Assembly (NCBI GenBank): GCA_965214205.1
Contig: OZ243941.1
Location: 2,259,308-2,323,307, forward strand
Source: G963663315 sp965214205
Lineage (GTDB): Bacteria > Pseudomonadota > Gammaproteobacteria > Arenicellales > Poriferihabitantaceae
Direction: 5' to 3'
DNA: 64,000 nt
Part shown: positions 19,436-27,680 of the stretch, in pieces
Layout of the letters: each line of letters opens with the position of its first letter
Numbering within the stretch: the stretch's first letter is position 1
The notes under the pieces: model-generated
Databases searched by the model: none
What the model was told of the DNA's origin: nothing
Seen by the model: only the letters and a program-made list of their open reading frames with translations
Program-made: the position numbers and the translations under genes

Positions 19436-20710
19436 ATGGCAGCGAACAGCGACAGCGACATCAAGGAGTACATGACCCGGCTCGGCCGTCAGGCGCGGGC
19501 GGCCTCGGCAACAGCGGCAAGGGCCGCCAACGAACAGAAAAACGCGGCCCTTCATCATATCGCCGAATCCATAGAACGCTGTTGCGAAGACATCCTCGCG
19601 GCCAATGCCAAAGACATGGACGCCGCGACCCGGAACAACCTGACAAATGCGCTGCTGGACCGCCTCGAACTGGACCGGACACGGATATCCGCAATCGCCG
19701 AAGGCTGTAGACAGGTTGCCTCCCTGCCCGACCCCGTAGGAGACATATCCGCGTTCGATGAGCGCCCGAGCGGCCTGAAAATTGCCAAAATGCGAGTACC
19801 GTTGGGAGTTATCGGCATCATTTACGAATCCCGTCCCAATGTGACCGTGGACGCCGCCATTCTGTGTCTGAAATCGGGCAACGCCGCTATCCTGCGCGGT
19901 GGCTCCGAAGCTATCCATTCCAATCTCGCGCTGGCGGCCTGTCTGACTGAAGGACTTGAAAAATCGGACCTCGACCACCATTGCGTACAAGTGGTCGAAA
20001 CCACAGACCGCCAGGCGGTCGGCGAATTGATCACCCTGTCGAAGTACGTGGATATCATCGTCCCGCGGGGCGGCAAGAGCCTGATTGAACGGATCAGCGC
20101 GAGCGCCACCGTACCTGTGATCAAGCATCTTGAAGGACTTTGCCATGTCTATATTGATGATGACGCAGACCTGGACAAGGCGATTGCAGTCGCTTACAAC
20201 GCCAAGGCAAGACGCTACGGAATCTGTGGCGCGATGGAGACCCTGCTGGTGGCCGAATCCGTCGCCGGAGAAATCCTGCCCCCGCTTTGCGAACAGTACC
20301 GCGGCAAGGGCATCGAACTCAGGGGATGTGAAAAAGCCCGCGAGATTGTGCCTGAAATGATCCCGGCCACCGAAACCGACTGGACTACCGAATACCTGGA
20401 CGGCATTTTATCTATTCGTGTGGTCGATGGTATTAACCAGGCAATCCGGCATATCGGAGATTATGGCTCGCATCATACCGACGCGATTGTCACTGAAAAC
20501 CCTGATCACCAACGCCAGTTCCTGCAACAGGTTGATTCCAGCTCGGTCATGGTCAATGCCTCCACCCAGTTTGCCGACGGCTTTGAATATGGTCTCGGCG
20601 CCGAAATCGGCATCAGCACCGACAAACTTCACGTTCGCGGCCCGGTCGGACTCGAAGGTCTGACCAGCCAGAAATACATCGTCATCGGCGATGGCGCGAT
20701 TCGAGACTGA
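19436..20710 (+). CDS. proA: Gamma-glutamyl phosphate reductase ProA
   Basis: This 424-residue aldehyde-dehydrogenase-superfamily enzyme carries out the second step of proline synthesis, reducing gamma-glutamyl phosphate to the semialdehyde with NADPH. It shows PLGVIGIIYESRPNVTVDAA, LRGGSEAIHSN, IVPRGGKSLI and the catalytic cysteine region YGICGAMETLL. I chose ATG 19436 over an upstream ATG at 19385. The upstream one overlaps holA, and a TATAAT at 19391-19396 would lie inside that reading. No proB is seen nearby. Confidence 0.95.
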   Translation: MAANSDSDIKEYMTRLGRQARAASATAARAANEQKNAALHHIAESIERCCEDILAANAKDMDAATRNNLTNALLDRLELDRTRISAIAEGCRQVASLPDPVGDISAFDERPSGLKIAKMRVPLGVIGIIYESRPNVTVDAAILCLKSGNAAILRGGSEAIHSNLALAACLTEGLEKSDLDHHCVQVVETTDRQAVGELITLSKYVDIIVPRGGKSLIERISASATVPVIKHLEGLCHVYIDDDADLDKAIAVAYNAKARRYGICGAMETLLVAESVAGEILPPLCEQYRGKGIELRGCEKAREIVPEMIPATETDWTTEYLDGILSIRVVDGINQAIRHIGDYGSHHTDAIVTENPDHQRQFLQQVDSSSVMVNASTQFADGFEYGLGAEIGISTDKLHVRGPVGLEGLTSQKYIVIGDGAIRD

Positions 20711-20722
20711 TTGCGGCGCTGG

Positions 20723-21337
20723 TCACCGCTGATCCGCGGTCGTCGGACCAGTCAGAAAAGAGCTCAGTTTCTCCCGCGCTTCGGGCGCTCCCAGCTGGTT
20801 GCTTGAGGAAAACAGTTGCACGGTTGTCTGCGGACTCGCGCTGACCTGCCGAACCACCGACTGGAAAATATTGGCCGCCTTGCCGCGCTTGAATTTATCC
20901 GCCTTGGTCAACAGGATATGCGCTGGCAACTGCTGCTGCCAACAGTACTCCAGCATGGTGACGTCGAGATCGGTCAGGGGTCTGCGGATATCCATCGGGA
21001 TCACCAGCGCGCGCAGGCACTCCCGGTTGAACAGATATTCCGTTATAAAATCCTGCCAGTGGCGGCGTAATGCCTGCGGCGCCCTAGCGTAGCCGTAGCC
21101 CGGCAGATCCACCAGTCGATGAGCGATATCCAGATCGAAAAACACGATCTGCCGGGTGCGCCCCGGGGTCTTACTGGTTTTAGCCAGGCGGTTCTGCCGG
21201 GTGATCGCATTAATGGCGCTGGACTTGCCGACGTTAGAACGGCCAGCGAAGGCGACTTCGGCGCCGATATCTTCGGGCCATTGAGCGGGATAGTGCGCCG
21301 CAAGAGAATATTGTGCCCTGGAAAAGTCAATCATCAT
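20723..21337 (-). CDS. engB: Ribosome-biogenesis GTPase EngB (YihA/YsxC)
   Basis: This is a 204-residue TRAFAC GTPase with G1 GRSNVGKSS, a G2 threonine in TPGRTRQI, G3 DLPGYG and G4 TKAD. EngB assists late assembly of the 50S subunit. It is divergent from the cytochrome c4 gene, the arrangement seen in Pseudomonas and relatives. Two adjacent ATGs (21337 and 21334) could both serve as start. Confidence 0.95.
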   Translation of the reverse strand: MMIDFSRAQYSLAAHYPAQWPEDIGAEVAFAGRSNVGKSSAINAITRQNRLAKTSKTPGRTRQIVFFDLDIAHRLVDLPGYGYARAPQALRRHWQDFITEYLFNRECLRALVIPMDIRRPLTDLDVTMLEYCWQQQLPAHILLTKADKFKRGKAANIFQSVVRQVSASPQTTVQLFSSSNQLGAPEAREKLSSFLTGPTTADQR

Positions 21338-21358
21338 TTCAGTTTTTCTGATAAATAT

Positions 21359-21367
21359 TGATATAAT
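21359..21367 (+). promoter_or_regulatory. Extended -10 promoter for cytochrome c4
   Basis: TGATATAAT (TGnTATAAT form) lies 97 bases before the cytochrome c4 ATG. The -35 region is poor, which fits an extended -10 element. Transcription would start near 21374. Confidence 0.5.
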
Positions 21368-21463
21368 CGCGGCCTGAACCGATGTCTTCTCTCCTGACCG
21401 GGGTGAAGTTACTAATTCAAGTCGGATATTCTATCCGACCGAATCTACAATCAGGGCTTTTCA

Positions 21464-22069
21464 ATGATTCGATTGTTTACATTGATGGGTGTATTTGCGC
21501 TGCTCGTCACTATGAATACCGTCGGCATGGCACAGGATGCAGACGCGGGCAAGGCAAAATCCGAAACCTGCGTCGCCTGTCATGGCGTGGATGGCAACAG
21601 CCCACTGGATCAGTTCCCCAAAATTGCCGGTCAGGCGCCGGGCTATATTGCCGACCAGTTGGCCAAATTCAAGTCCGGGGAACGTGCCAGTACAGTGATG
21701 ATGGGACTGGTTGCAGCCCTCAGCGAACAGGATATGGCCGATATAGATGCCTGGTATTCCAGCCAGAGCATGACCGTGGGTTCAATCTCCCTTGATCAGG
21801 AGGAAGACGCCCGCGCCGGCGAAGCTATTTATCGTGGCGGCATCGCCGAATTCAACGTACCGTCCTGCATGGGCTGCCATGGCCCGTCCGGCAGCGGCAT
21901 CCCCCCCTTATACCCCCGACTGGGCGGACAACACGCGAGCTATACCGAGACCGAGCTAAAAGCATTCAAATCCGGCGCCCGAGAACACCCGATCATGCAA
22001 TCAATCGCCTTCGTCCTCAGCGAACAGCAAATCAAACAACTCGCGCTATACCTGTCCGCGCTACAGTAG
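21464..22069 (+). CDS. Dihaem cytochrome c4
   Basis: This is a 201-residue periplasmic electron carrier. The signal peptide covers residues 1-23 (cut after GMA). Two class I haem sites follow, CVACH (C36, C39, H40) and CMGCH near residue 136, each followed by a distal Met region (TVMMG and HPIMQS). The internal duplication is typical of c4, which feeds electrons to terminal oxidases. It is single and monocistronic, facing folD. Confidence 0.94.
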   Translation: MIRLFTLMGVFALLVTMNTVGMAQDADAGKAKSETCVACHGVDGNSPLDQFPKIAGQAPGYIADQLAKFKSGERASTVMMGLVAALSEQDMADIDAWYSSQSMTVGSISLDQEEDARAGEAIYRGGIAEFNVPSCMGCHGPSGSGIPPLYPRLGGQHASYTETELKAFKSGAREHPIMQSIAFVLSEQQIKQLALYLSALQ

Positions 22070-22127
22070 AGAAAGTCCTCTCAAAGGCACTTTCTCTACT
22101 GTAGGGGCCGGTCTTTAGTGCCGGCCC
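22061..22127. terminator. Two stacked inverted repeats between cytochrome c4 and folD
   Basis: The first is a perfect 16-bp inverted repeat (22061-22076 with 22089-22104, 12-base loop) whose left arm contains the cytochrome c4 stop codon. The second is a 7-bp GC stem (22105-22111 with 22121-22127, 9-base loop). The genes converge here, so the pair can act as a bidirectional terminator. There is no strong U tract, so a role as an intergenic repeat or mRNA-stabilising hairpin is also possible. Confidence 0.6.
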
Positions 22128-22145
22128 GCAATCGACGGGAGAGCG

Positions 22146-23033
22146 TCAGCCAATCGCTGACGGCGCTTCGATACCGTTTTGCCGGCAGGCCGCGATAACC
22201 GTATTACGCAACAGACAGGCAATCGTCATCGGGCCAACCCCACCGGGCACCGGAGTGACCGCGTCCGCCACCTGCATCGCCGACTGGTAATCGACATCTC
22301 CGGTCAATCTGTTTTTGCCATCATCCCCGGCGACCCGGTTTATACCGACGTCAATCACCGTGGCGCCGGGTTTGATCCAGTCGCCCTTGACCAATTCAGG
22401 AACCCCCACCGCCGCTACCACGATATCCGCCTGACGACAGACCGCGGGCAGGTCCCGGGTTTTCGAATGCGCTATCGTGACCGTGCAGTTTTCCCGCAGC
22501 AACAATATCGAAACCGGCTTGCCGACAATATTCGAACGGCCCACGATCACCGCATTTTTCCCACTTAAATCCCCCAGATGATCTTTCAGCAGCATGATAC
22601 ATCCCGCGGGCGTGCAGGGAACCAGTGAATCCTCCCCAATACTCAGCCGACCCACATTCTGGATGTGAAATCCGTCCACATCCTTGTCCACATGGATGGC
22701 GTTGATTACCTTGCTCTCGTCAATCTGCTTCGGCAACGGCAACTGCACCAGTATGCCGTTGATTGCCGGGTCTTCATTCAGCCGTTCAACCAGCGTCAGC
22801 AAGTCTTCCTCCGAAGTGTCCGCAGGCAGTTTATGTTCAATCGAATCCATGCCGACTTCGACAGTCTGCTTCGCCTTGTTCCTGACGTAAACCTGACTGG
22901 CCGGGTCTTCTCCCACCAGAACGACCGCCAAACCGGGTTTGACACCATGCTCGTTACCAAGTTGCTGAACCGCGTCGGCGATACGCTCTCTCAGTTTCGC
23001 CGCGAACGCCTTACCATCAATTACTGTTGCCAT
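22146..23033 (-). CDS. folD: Bifunctional methylene-THF dehydrogenase/cyclohydrolase FolD
   Basis: This is a 295-residue one-carbon enzyme. The catalytic YVRNKAKQTVEVGM region contains the active lysine. LVQLPLPKQID and HIQNVGRLSIG are the two FolD signatures, and VGRSNIVGKPVSILLL begins the NADP Rossmann site. It interconverts 5,10-methylene-THF and 10-formyl-THF in the cytosol. Its length equals the family norm. Confidence 0.96.
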   Translation of the reverse strand: MATVIDGKAFAAKLRERIADAVQQLGNEHGVKPGLAVVLVGEDPASQVYVRNKAKQTVEVGMDSIEHKLPADTSEEDLLTLVERLNEDPAINGILVQLPLPKQIDESKVINAIHVDKDVDGFHIQNVGRLSIGEDSLVPCTPAGCIMLLKDHLGDLSGKNAVIVGRSNIVGKPVSILLLRENCTVTIAHSKTRDLPAVCRQADIVVAAVGVPELVKGDWIKPGATVIDVGINRVAGDDGKNRLTGDVDYQSAMQVADAVTPVPGGVGPMTIACLLRNTVIAACRQNGIEAPSAIG

Positions 23034-23161
23034 TAGCCTTACCTGAATAAAATACCGAAACCAAAAAAGCCGGTATTTTACCTGTTTATTCCGACCAAAC
23101 CTGAATCGGATTGAAAATCCGGGATATAATCAGGCCAAAAAATCGCCCTCTCCACTCACCA

Positions 23162-24133
23162 ATGACTCCATCCAGAATCGCATTCCTTTTCCCCGGCCAG
23201 GGGTCCCAATACCCTGGCATCGGCCAGGACCTCTATCAACAGCATGCCAGCGTCAGAGACACTTACAATCAGGCCAGTGACGCACTTGGCTATGACATCG
23301 CCAGACTGTCTTTTGAAGACCCGGACGGGCAGATCAATCTGACCCGCTTTACCCAACCGGTATTGCTGACTCATTCCATCGCCTGCCTGCGCCTGTTGAT
23401 GGAACAACTCGACCATGAAATCAGACCGGTACTGGTGGCTGGCCACAGCCTGGGTGAGTATTCCGCCCTGGTGACGGCCGACTCCTTAAGTTTTGAAGCC
23501 GGGTTGCGGCTGGTAAAAACCCGCGGTGAACTGATGGGGGAATTTGGGGAAGGCGAAATGGAGGCGTTAATGATCGACCTCGAATCGGCGACCCGACTTG
23601 CCGAACAACACTATTGCGGCATTGCCGCCTGCAATCTCCCGGAGCAGAACGCGGTCGGCGGACGCGCTCAGGACCTGGATGCGCTGGTCACCGCCATGGC
23701 CGAACAATTCCCCGGCAAACGCAGCGCAAGGCTAAAAACCGAAGGCGCGTTCCATACTTATTATATGGTGGAAGCCGCACAAAGATTCAGGGAGGCGCTG
23801 GAACAGGTGGAACTGATCCCGCCGTCGGTTGATGTCCTGTCCAATTTCACCGGCCAGGTCCATGACCGCGACCCGGATTCGATACGCTCCAGATTGTTTT
23901 TACAGCTTTTCAACCCGGTACTGTGGCATCAGAACCTGATTTCAGCGAGTCAGTACGGGGTGGATCTGATGATCGAGTTCGGCGGCGGCATCGGCAAAAG
24001 CGCGGCCGCCAAACGCCCGAATCTGGAAGGCATCGTGAAGCGGGCTTTCAGGGGCAGTGAATCCGCGCCTGATTACCTGTCCGTGATCAATCCCGCCAGC
24101 CTCGAACAGACCGTTGCCCGACTCCGGGGCTGA
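23162..24133 (+). CDS. FabD-like malonyl-CoA:ACP acyltransferase, stand-alone
   Basis: This 323-residue acyltransferase has the opening FLFPGQGSQYPGIG, nucleophile S96 in GHSLGEYSALV, and catalytic H198 in AFHTYYM. E. coli FabD instead has SVPSHCALM there; the AFHT form is closer to polyketide and PUFA-synthase AT domains. No fabH, fabG or acpP is beside it. The start is ATG 23162: a TATAAT at 23125-23130 sits inside the longer upstream frame, which argues against an earlier start. It may be a secondary malonyltransferase, or the main one displaced from the fab cluster. Confidence 0.82.
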   Translation: MTPSRIAFLFPGQGSQYPGIGQDLYQQHASVRDTYNQASDALGYDIARLSFEDPDGQINLTRFTQPVLLTHSIACLRLLMEQLDHEIRPVLVAGHSLGEYSALVTADSLSFEAGLRLVKTRGELMGEFGEGEMEALMIDLESATRLAEQHYCGIAACNLPEQNAVGGRAQDLDALVTAMAEQFPGKRSARLKTEGAFHTYYMVEAAQRFREALEQVELIPPSVDVLSNFTGQVHDRDPDSIRSRLFLQLFNPVLWHQNLISASQYGVDLMIEFGGGIGKSAAAKRPNLEGIVKRAFRGSESAPDYLSVINPASLEQTVARLRG

Positions 24134-24156
24134 TCCGGGCTGGACCAGGACCCGAC

Positions 24157-25101
24157 TCAGGACTGACTCAGTACCCGGATGTGTTCGGTGACCGATTCCG
24201 CCAACGCGTCGAGGTCGTAGCCTCCTTCGAGAACCGAGATCAATCTGCCCTCGCAGCGCTGGTCGGCCAACTCCATCATCATTTGGGTCATCCAGATGTA
24301 GCTGTCGCTTTCCAGGTTGATCGCGCCCAGCGGGTCGGCCCGGTGAGCGTCAAAGCCCGCGGAAATCAGCACGGCATCCGGGCAAAAAGCTTTGGCCCTG
24401 GGCAATATGATTTCCTCGAACGCCTGCCGGTACTGGTGGTCCCCGAGACCGGGACTCATCGGGCAATTCAGGGTCGCCCCTTCGCCGTCGCCGATGCCCG
24501 TTTCCGCCAGGGAACCGGTCCCGGGATAATGGGGAAACTGGTGCAGGCTGATATAAAATACCGATGAATCCCGCTCGAAAATATGCTGCGTGCCATTACC
24601 GTGATGCACATCCCAGTCCAGAATCAGAATTCGTTCCAGTCCGTACCGGCTTTGCAGATAACGGGCCGCGACGGCAATACTGTTGAACAGGCAAAATCCC
24701 ATCGCCTCCGCCGCCTCCGCGTGATGCCCCGGCGGCCGTACCATCGCAAAACCATTGTCTGTATGACCAGCCATAACCTGATCGGCAATTTCCAGTACAC
24801 TGCCAGTCGCGTTCAGCGCCACCTCACAGGATTCAGGTGAAACCGAAACATCGGGAGTATCAATTCGGCGGGCGCCGGATTCACAGGCCCGTTGCACCCG
24901 GTCGATATAGCCGGGGTCGTGAATCAGTTGCACGATGTCAGGCGAAGCCTTCCTGGCCGGGTATTGGTGCAGGGAATCAAACCACTCCTGACTGCTCAAC
25001 AGATCATGCGCGGCAGTCAGACGCTCACTGCGCTCCGGATGGCCGAAGCCGGTGTCATGGGACAGGAATAACGGATGATAGACGTATGCGGTTCGTAACA
25101 T
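24157..25101 (-). CDS. Histone-deacetylase-superfamily amidohydrolase (AcuC/acetylpolyamine type)
   Basis: This is a 314-residue class II HDAC-like zinc enzyme. It opens with HPLFLSHDTGFGHPERSERL. The catalytic HH pair is in VRPPGHHAEA. The zinc ligands come from WDVHHGNGTQ and SAGFDAHRADP, and the transition-state Tyr from LEGGYDLDAL. Bacterial members remove acetyl groups from polyamines, lysines or other amides. A longer frame begins at a TTG overlapping the dut stop, but ATG 25101 gives the family N-terminus. The substrate is undetermined. Confidence 0.88.
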   Translation of the reverse strand: MLRTAYVYHPLFLSHDTGFGHPERSERLTAAHDLLSSQEWFDSLHQYPARKASPDIVQLIHDPGYIDRVQRACESGARRIDTPDVSVSPESCEVALNATGSVLEIADQVMAGHTDNGFAMVRPPGHHAEAAEAMGFCLFNSIAVAARYLQSRYGLERILILDWDVHHGNGTQHIFERDSSVFYISLHQFPHYPGTGSLAETGIGDGEGATLNCPMSPGLGDHQYRQAFEEIILPRAKAFCPDAVLISAGFDAHRADPLGAINLESDSYIWMTQMMMELADQRCEGRLISVLEGGYDLDALAESVTEHIRVLSQS

Positions 25102-25139
25102 GATACAGGTCGTGTAAATATCCCGGGGCGCCCGGACCT

Positions 25140-25598
25140 TCAATTTTTCCCGGTTGAGCCGAAACCTCCGTCTGAGCGCTCGCTTTGCCCGAATGAATCC
25201 ACCACATTGAACTCCGCCTGGACCACCGGAACAATCACCATCTGGGCAATGCGGTCACCCGGCTGTATGGTGAACTCCGTGCCGCTGCGATTCCAGCAGG
25301 ATATGAACAACTGCCCCTGATAATCGGAATCAATCAGCCCCGTCAGATTTCCAAGCACAATCCCCTGTTTGTGTCCGGCTCCGGATCTCGGGATCAATAC
25401 CGCCGCAAATCCAGGGTCGGCGATATGGATCGCAATCCCGGTCGGAATTAATTCCGTCTGTCCGGGCTTCAATGCCAGCGCCTGGTCAACACAGGCGCGC
25501 AGGTCAAGACCCGCCGAACCCGGCGTGGCATATCCGGGCAGGCCGAATTCGTTTTCTATCCGCGAATCCAGAATCCTGACGTCAATTCTCTTTTTCAA
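25140..25598 (-). CDS. dut: Deoxyuridine triphosphatase Dut
   Basis: This 152-residue homotrimeric dUTPase has the five conserved motifs: AGLDLRA, PRSGAGHKQGIVLGN, GLIDSDYQGQL, PGDRIAQMVIVPV, and the C-terminal RSDGGFGSTG that closes over the nucleotide. It lowers dUTP and supplies dUMP. It lies just after the ribosomal protein genes rpmB-rpmG. Confidence 0.96.
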   Translation of the reverse strand: MKKRIDVRILDSRIENEFGLPGYATPGSAGLDLRACVDQALALKPGQTELIPTGIAIHIADPGFAAVLIPRSGAGHKQGIVLGNLTGLIDSDYQGQLFISCWNRSGTEFTIQPGDRIAQMVIVPVVQAEFNVVDSFGQSERSDGGFGSTGKN

Positions 25599-25613
25599 CG
25601 CCGCTATTTGCCG

Positions 25614-25769
25614 CTATTTGATTTTGGCTTCCTTGTATACAACGTGTTTTCGAACCACCGGATCATATTTCCGAATCTCCATTTTCTCTGTCATGGTCCG
25701 TTTGTTTTTGGTGGTCGTGTAGTAGTGGCCGGTTCCGGCGCTCGACACCAGTTTGATCTTGTCTCTCAT
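25614..25769 (-). CDS. rpmG: 50S ribosomal protein L33
   Basis: This is a 51-residue basic protein, MRDKIKLVSSAGTGHYYTTT at its start and ending in YKEAKIK. It matches the zinc-independent (no CxxC) L33 form of gammaproteobacteria. It lies directly downstream of rpmB, the usual rpmB-rpmG pair. It is short and easily missed. Confidence 0.96.
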   Translation of the reverse strand: MRDKIKLVSSAGTGHYYTTTKNKRTMTEKMEIRKYDPVVRKHVVYKEAKIK

Positions 25770-25820
25770 TTTCAAATTTCCCCTTCGAATTCCCCTTCAG
25801 CTAATCCCCGCCGAACCCCC

Positions 25821-26057
25821 TCAGGCGGTTTCACCGCGGGATCGGATTTCCCCCAGAACATGGTCAATGCCCTTCTTGTCGATGATTCGCAGTCCGGCAG
25901 AGGACACACGCAGGCGAACCCAGCGATTTTCACTCTCAACCCAGAAACGACGGCTGTGCAGATTGGGCAGGAACTTGCGCCTGGTTTTGTTATGCGCGTG
26001 AGAAACATTATTACCGGTTGTGGTTCGTTTCCCGGTTACTTGACAGACTCTGGACAT
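25821..26057 (-). CDS. rpmB: 50S ribosomal protein L28
   Basis: This is a 78-residue basic protein. It starts MSRVCQVTGKRTTTGNNVSH, with the family's FLPNLHSRRFWVESENRWV segment and a C-terminal GLRIIDKKGIDHVL. It is complete and paired with rpmG. Confidence 0.97.
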   Translation of the reverse strand: MSRVCQVTGKRTTTGNNVSHAHNKTRRKFLPNLHSRRFWVESENRWVRLRVSSAGLRIIDKKGIDHVLGEIRSRGETA

Positions 26058-26174
26058 GAACTTACCTTGAATTTCACTAAATTAACGGAGCGGCGCGCGA
26101 TTTATACCAGAAAAACGCCCGGTTTGGTAGTGATAATGACGGTTTCAAACGGTGAAAACGCTTAAGCCGCTAAA

Positions 26175-26666
26175 TCAAACAGTAAATTCACAGAGCAGGA
26201 CCGACTGGTCCGACTTCTCGCTGAACTTCCGCCACATCTGATGATAGGTTTTACCGGTGACCGGATGTATCATTTGGGGATGCAGGTCCGCCAGCGGCTT
26301 CAACACGTAAGCGAACTTCTCGATCCCGAGCCGGGGAATGTCATACCCGTCAGAACGCAGGTCCTGGTCCCCGAACAGGATCACGTCAATATCCAGCAAC
26401 CGGTTGTCAAACGATTTTCCTCCCCGCACACGTCCCACATCCGACTCGATTCCGCGCAGGTATTCACGGACCCGAAACAGGTCATCCCCGGAATGAAACC
26501 CGAGTACCAGATTCAGGAATGGCGGTCCCTCAAACCCTACAGAAGCGGTTTCATAGACCGGGGACAGATTGATTTCGCCATATCTTTCCGCAATTTTCCG
26601 GATCGCGTAACGGATGTGCTTATCGCGCTCGATATTGCTTCCGATGCTGAGCAGTATGTAAGTCAC
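26175..26666 (-). CDS. folK: HPPK, folate biosynthesis pyrophosphokinase FolK
   Basis: This 163-residue protein transfers pyrophosphate from ATP to 6-hydroxymethyl-dihydropterin. It shows the N-terminal LLSIGSNIERDKHI, the YETASVGFEGPPFLN loop, and the signature RLLDIDVILFGDQ with its metal aspartates. The spacing is unusual: its start is 3 bases after folB, so the two successive pathway steps are coupled. The VGRVRGGKSFDNR stretch is the usual RxxxxxxxR site in variant form. Confidence 0.92.
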   Translation of the reverse strand: MTYILLSIGSNIERDKHIRYAIRKIAERYGEINLSPVYETASVGFEGPPFLNLVLGFHSGDDLFRVREYLRGIESDVGRVRGGKSFDNRLLDIDVILFGDQDLRSDGYDIPRLGIEKFAYVLKPLADLHPQMIHPVTGKTYHQMWRKFSEKSDQSVLLCEFTV

Positions 26667-26669
26667 GGC

Positions 26670-27026
26670 TCACTCCTTCTGGCCGCGCTCAATGATAATG
26701 CCGACATCCCCGGCCCCCCGGATTGCCCCGAATTTATTAATCTTGACCCGGCACCACTTTACACCGAATTCACCGGTCAGGATTGCGGCCACCTCTTCCG
26801 CCAGCTTTTCCACCAGTTGGAACCGGGAATCCCGGATAAATGACTCAACCCGCTTGGACACGTCCCGGTAATTCAGGGTATCCCTGATCTCATCGCTGCC
26901 GGACGAGGCCGTGATGTCGAAACCCATGTCAAGATCAACGGTTATACTCTGGGTAATCTGTTTTTCCCAGTCCCAGACCCCGATCACACAATCGACTTTC
27001 AGACCATGAAGGTAAATAATATCCAT
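26670..27026 (-). CDS. folB: Dihydroneopterin aldolase FolB
   Basis: This 118-residue protein carries out the step before FolK. It starts MDIIYLHGLKVDCVIGVWDWE, with the active-site glutamate in VIGVWDWEK and the C-terminal lysine in VKINKFGAIRGAG. It forms an octameric T-fold. It is divergent from plsY with only 23 bases between the starts, so the two promoters must overlap the opposite coding regions. Confidence 0.94.
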   Translation of the reverse strand: MDIIYLHGLKVDCVIGVWDWEKQITQSITVDLDMGFDITASSGSDEIRDTLNYRDVSKRVESFIRDSRFQLVEKLAEEVAAILTGEFGVKWCRVKINKFGAIRGAGDVGIIIERGQKE

Positions 27027-27049
27027 GAATTTTTCCTTATACTTACGGT

Positions 27050-27652
27050 ATGCTTTCGATTATAGACTACCTGCTACCCCCGCTCGCATATTGTTTTGGT
27101 TCTGTTTCCAGCGCTATTGTGGTCTGTCGCGTGATGGGACTGACCGATCCGAGAAGCGCAGGCTCACACAACCCCGGAGCAACCAACGTATTGCGAATCG
27201 GAGGCTGGCCGGCGGCGGCCATCACACTGATCGGTGATGTGCTCAAGGGACTGATTCCGATTCTGGCCGCCAGAGGATTGACCGACAACACACTCATCCT
27301 TTCACTGGTCGGGGCAGCCGCCTTTCTGGGTCACCTGTACCCCGTGTTTTTCGGATTCAAGGGAGGAAAGGGAGTCGCCACCGCCTGTGGCGTGTTTTTG
27401 GGAATCAGCGGGGTTCTGACCCTGATCCTGATGGCGGTCTGGCTGACCATGGCGGTTCTGTTCCGATATTCATCGCTGGCGGCCCTCACTACGGCAACGC
27501 TGGCGCCCTTGCTGGTTCTGTGGCTACTGCCGGATCCCTGGTTGCTGACGATGAGCCTGCTCATCATGGCGTTGCTTTTCTGGCGCCACCGGGGGAACAT
27601 AACCCGCCTGCTGACCGGAACCGAAAGCAAGATCAAACTGAAGTCCTCCTGA
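27050..27652 (+). CDS. plsY: Acyl-phosphate:glycerol-3-phosphate acyltransferase PlsY
   Basis: This 200-residue inner-membrane enzyme has about five helices. It carries the three conserved motifs: GSVSSAIVVCR near the start, GSHNPGATNVLRIGG, and GHLYPVFFGFKGGKGVATA. It makes lysophosphatidic acid for phospholipid synthesis. Its position next to folB is common. Confidence 0.95.
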   Translation: MLSIIDYLLPPLAYCFGSVSSAIVVCRVMGLTDPRSAGSHNPGATNVLRIGGWPAAAITLIGDVLKGLIPILAARGLTDNTLILSLVGAAAFLGHLYPVFFGFKGGKGVATACGVFLGISGVLTLILMAVWLTMAVLFRYSSLAALTTATLAPLLVLWLLPDPWLLTMSLLIMALLFWRHRGNITRLLTGTESKIKLKSS

Positions 27653-27680
27653 CAGGGAACGCAGCCCGCTGGCAGCCCAG

